The notes beneath the pieces are model-generated. The model saw only the letters and a list, made by a program, of their open reading frames with translations, searched no databases and was not told where the DNA came from. 64,000 nt of DNA from Stenopsyche tienmushanensis (Eukaryota; Arthropoda; Insecta; Trichoptera; Stenopsychidae). The position numbers were made by a program, and so were the translations under genes. The DNA lies in contig WACJ01000046.1 of the NCBI GenBank assembly GCA_008973525.1, forward strand, positions 806,001-870,000, read 5' to 3'. Positions 63,554 to 64,000 of the stretch are shown here, piece by piece. Each line of letters starts with the position of its first letter. Position 1 is the first letter of the stretch.

Positions 63554-63600
63554 CCTTCTAAGTGAAGGGTTTAAATCGGTTTGGAGTGTAGATATGTGCC

Positions 63601-64000
63601 ATGTCTAGTAAGCGGAAAGAGATTTTTGTCACGAAAGATGATTAATCTTTCACGTATTTATTATACTTGGATTGTAACATGTAATTAAAACTGTTATTTT
63701 TTCAGATAAAACCAAAATATTCCTTGTCGCTTTGGCGTCACTATTGTTAACAGTAGAAGGAAATTTATTTTTAAAAGTAAGTGAAATATTAATATTTGAA
63801 CGTATGAATTTAACGAATGATTTCTCAAGACTTTCTAGCTCTAATATTATATGTAATGAGAAGTAATTTAAATTTAAAAAAATAATAACGTGAACAACAA
63901 AAGTTAAAACGGAAATTCAATTATTTAATAGTAAAAATAATTTCAGCCTACATCATGTGCAATTGATAGTGTTGAGCCAGAAATTGTTATAAAATGTCCA
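63601..64000 (+). CDS. Second member of the secreted CBM14 family, 5' part only
   Basis: Exons are 63601-63607 (ATGTCTA), 63706-63776 and 63947 onward, with GT-AG introns of 98 and 170 bp. The spliced start reads MSNKTKIFLVALASLLL then TVEGNLFLK, a signal peptide. Exon 3 begins PTSCAIDSVEPEIVIKCP. In the first gene the matching exon begins KDTCDVITAKPTIIIECP: the two cysteines are 12 and 12 residues apart and CP is shared. Both genes have a phase-1 exon 1 of a few bases and a 71-nt exon 2. The protein continues beyond the window, so the number of CBM14 domains is unknown. It is most likely another chitin-matrix protein made by tandem gene duplication. Confidence 0.8.

Noticed and set aside
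1..64000. CRISPR arrays, bacterial operons, rRNA genes or viral genes
   Set aside because: No spaced direct repeats of CRISPR type, no rRNA core sequences, no ribosome binding sites or dense gene packing, and no viral protein motifs were recognised.

Overview
The window reads as nuclear DNA of an arthropod, most likely an insect. It is very AT-rich and gene-poor, has short GT-AG introns, and carries decayed copies of typical arthropod transposon families: mariner, Tc1-like, hAT, piggyBac, Kolobok-like, R1- and Jockey-type LINEs, RTE-like tails and a tRNA-derived SINE. Nothing bacterial or viral was recognised. I cannot name the species.

Roughly positions 1-54,000 form a transposon-littered gene desert. 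The short ORFs there are non-coding noise or transposase and reverse-transcriptase fragments. The best-supported elements are a TTAA-flanked Kolobok-like remnant (1338-2627), a Jockey-type LINE fragment (about 4181-4441, minus), two copies of one tRNA-derived SINE (8411-8515 plus, 34298-34395 minus), and two LINE pol tails (10911-11156 and 14770-15110, both minus). A decayed mariner is split by an 804-bp hAT element with an exact 8-bp target duplication (13402-14221). Further along are a hAT dimerisation-domain fragment (25386-25664, minus), a 108-bp hAT-type MITE with an 8-bp duplication (39246-39369), a Tc1/mariner fragment (43150-43440, minus) and an internally deleted piggyBac with TTAA ends (50223-51035). 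Several blocks of mixed composition (for example 31380-31660 and 32440-32760) look like possible cis-regulatory DNA.

The one complete protein-coding gene lies at 54165-60042 on the plus strand. After splicing out three short introns it encodes a predicted secreted protein of 1877 residues: a signal peptide, a half chitin-binding motif, then 15 peritrophin-A (CBM14) domains joined by Thr/Pro/Glu-rich linkers that are also unusually rich in cysteine. The coding repeats are nearly identical and form a 1440-bp higher-order repeat of three 345-bp units plus one 405-bp unit. The open reading frame by itself suggests a start at 54541, but that ATG lies inside intron 3; the true start is the four-base coding part of exon 1 at 54165.

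About 3.6 kb downstream a second gene of the same family starts (63601, plus) and runs off the window. It shares the exon 1 phase, a 71-nt signal-peptide exon and a matching exon 3 start, so this is a tandem cluster of secreted chitin-binding mucin-like proteins. A 5'-truncated R1-type LINE with a 10-bp target duplication (60860-61340) sits between them. The likely role is building or cross-linking a chitin-containing extracellular layer such as the peritrophic matrix or cuticle; that role is inferred from the domains.
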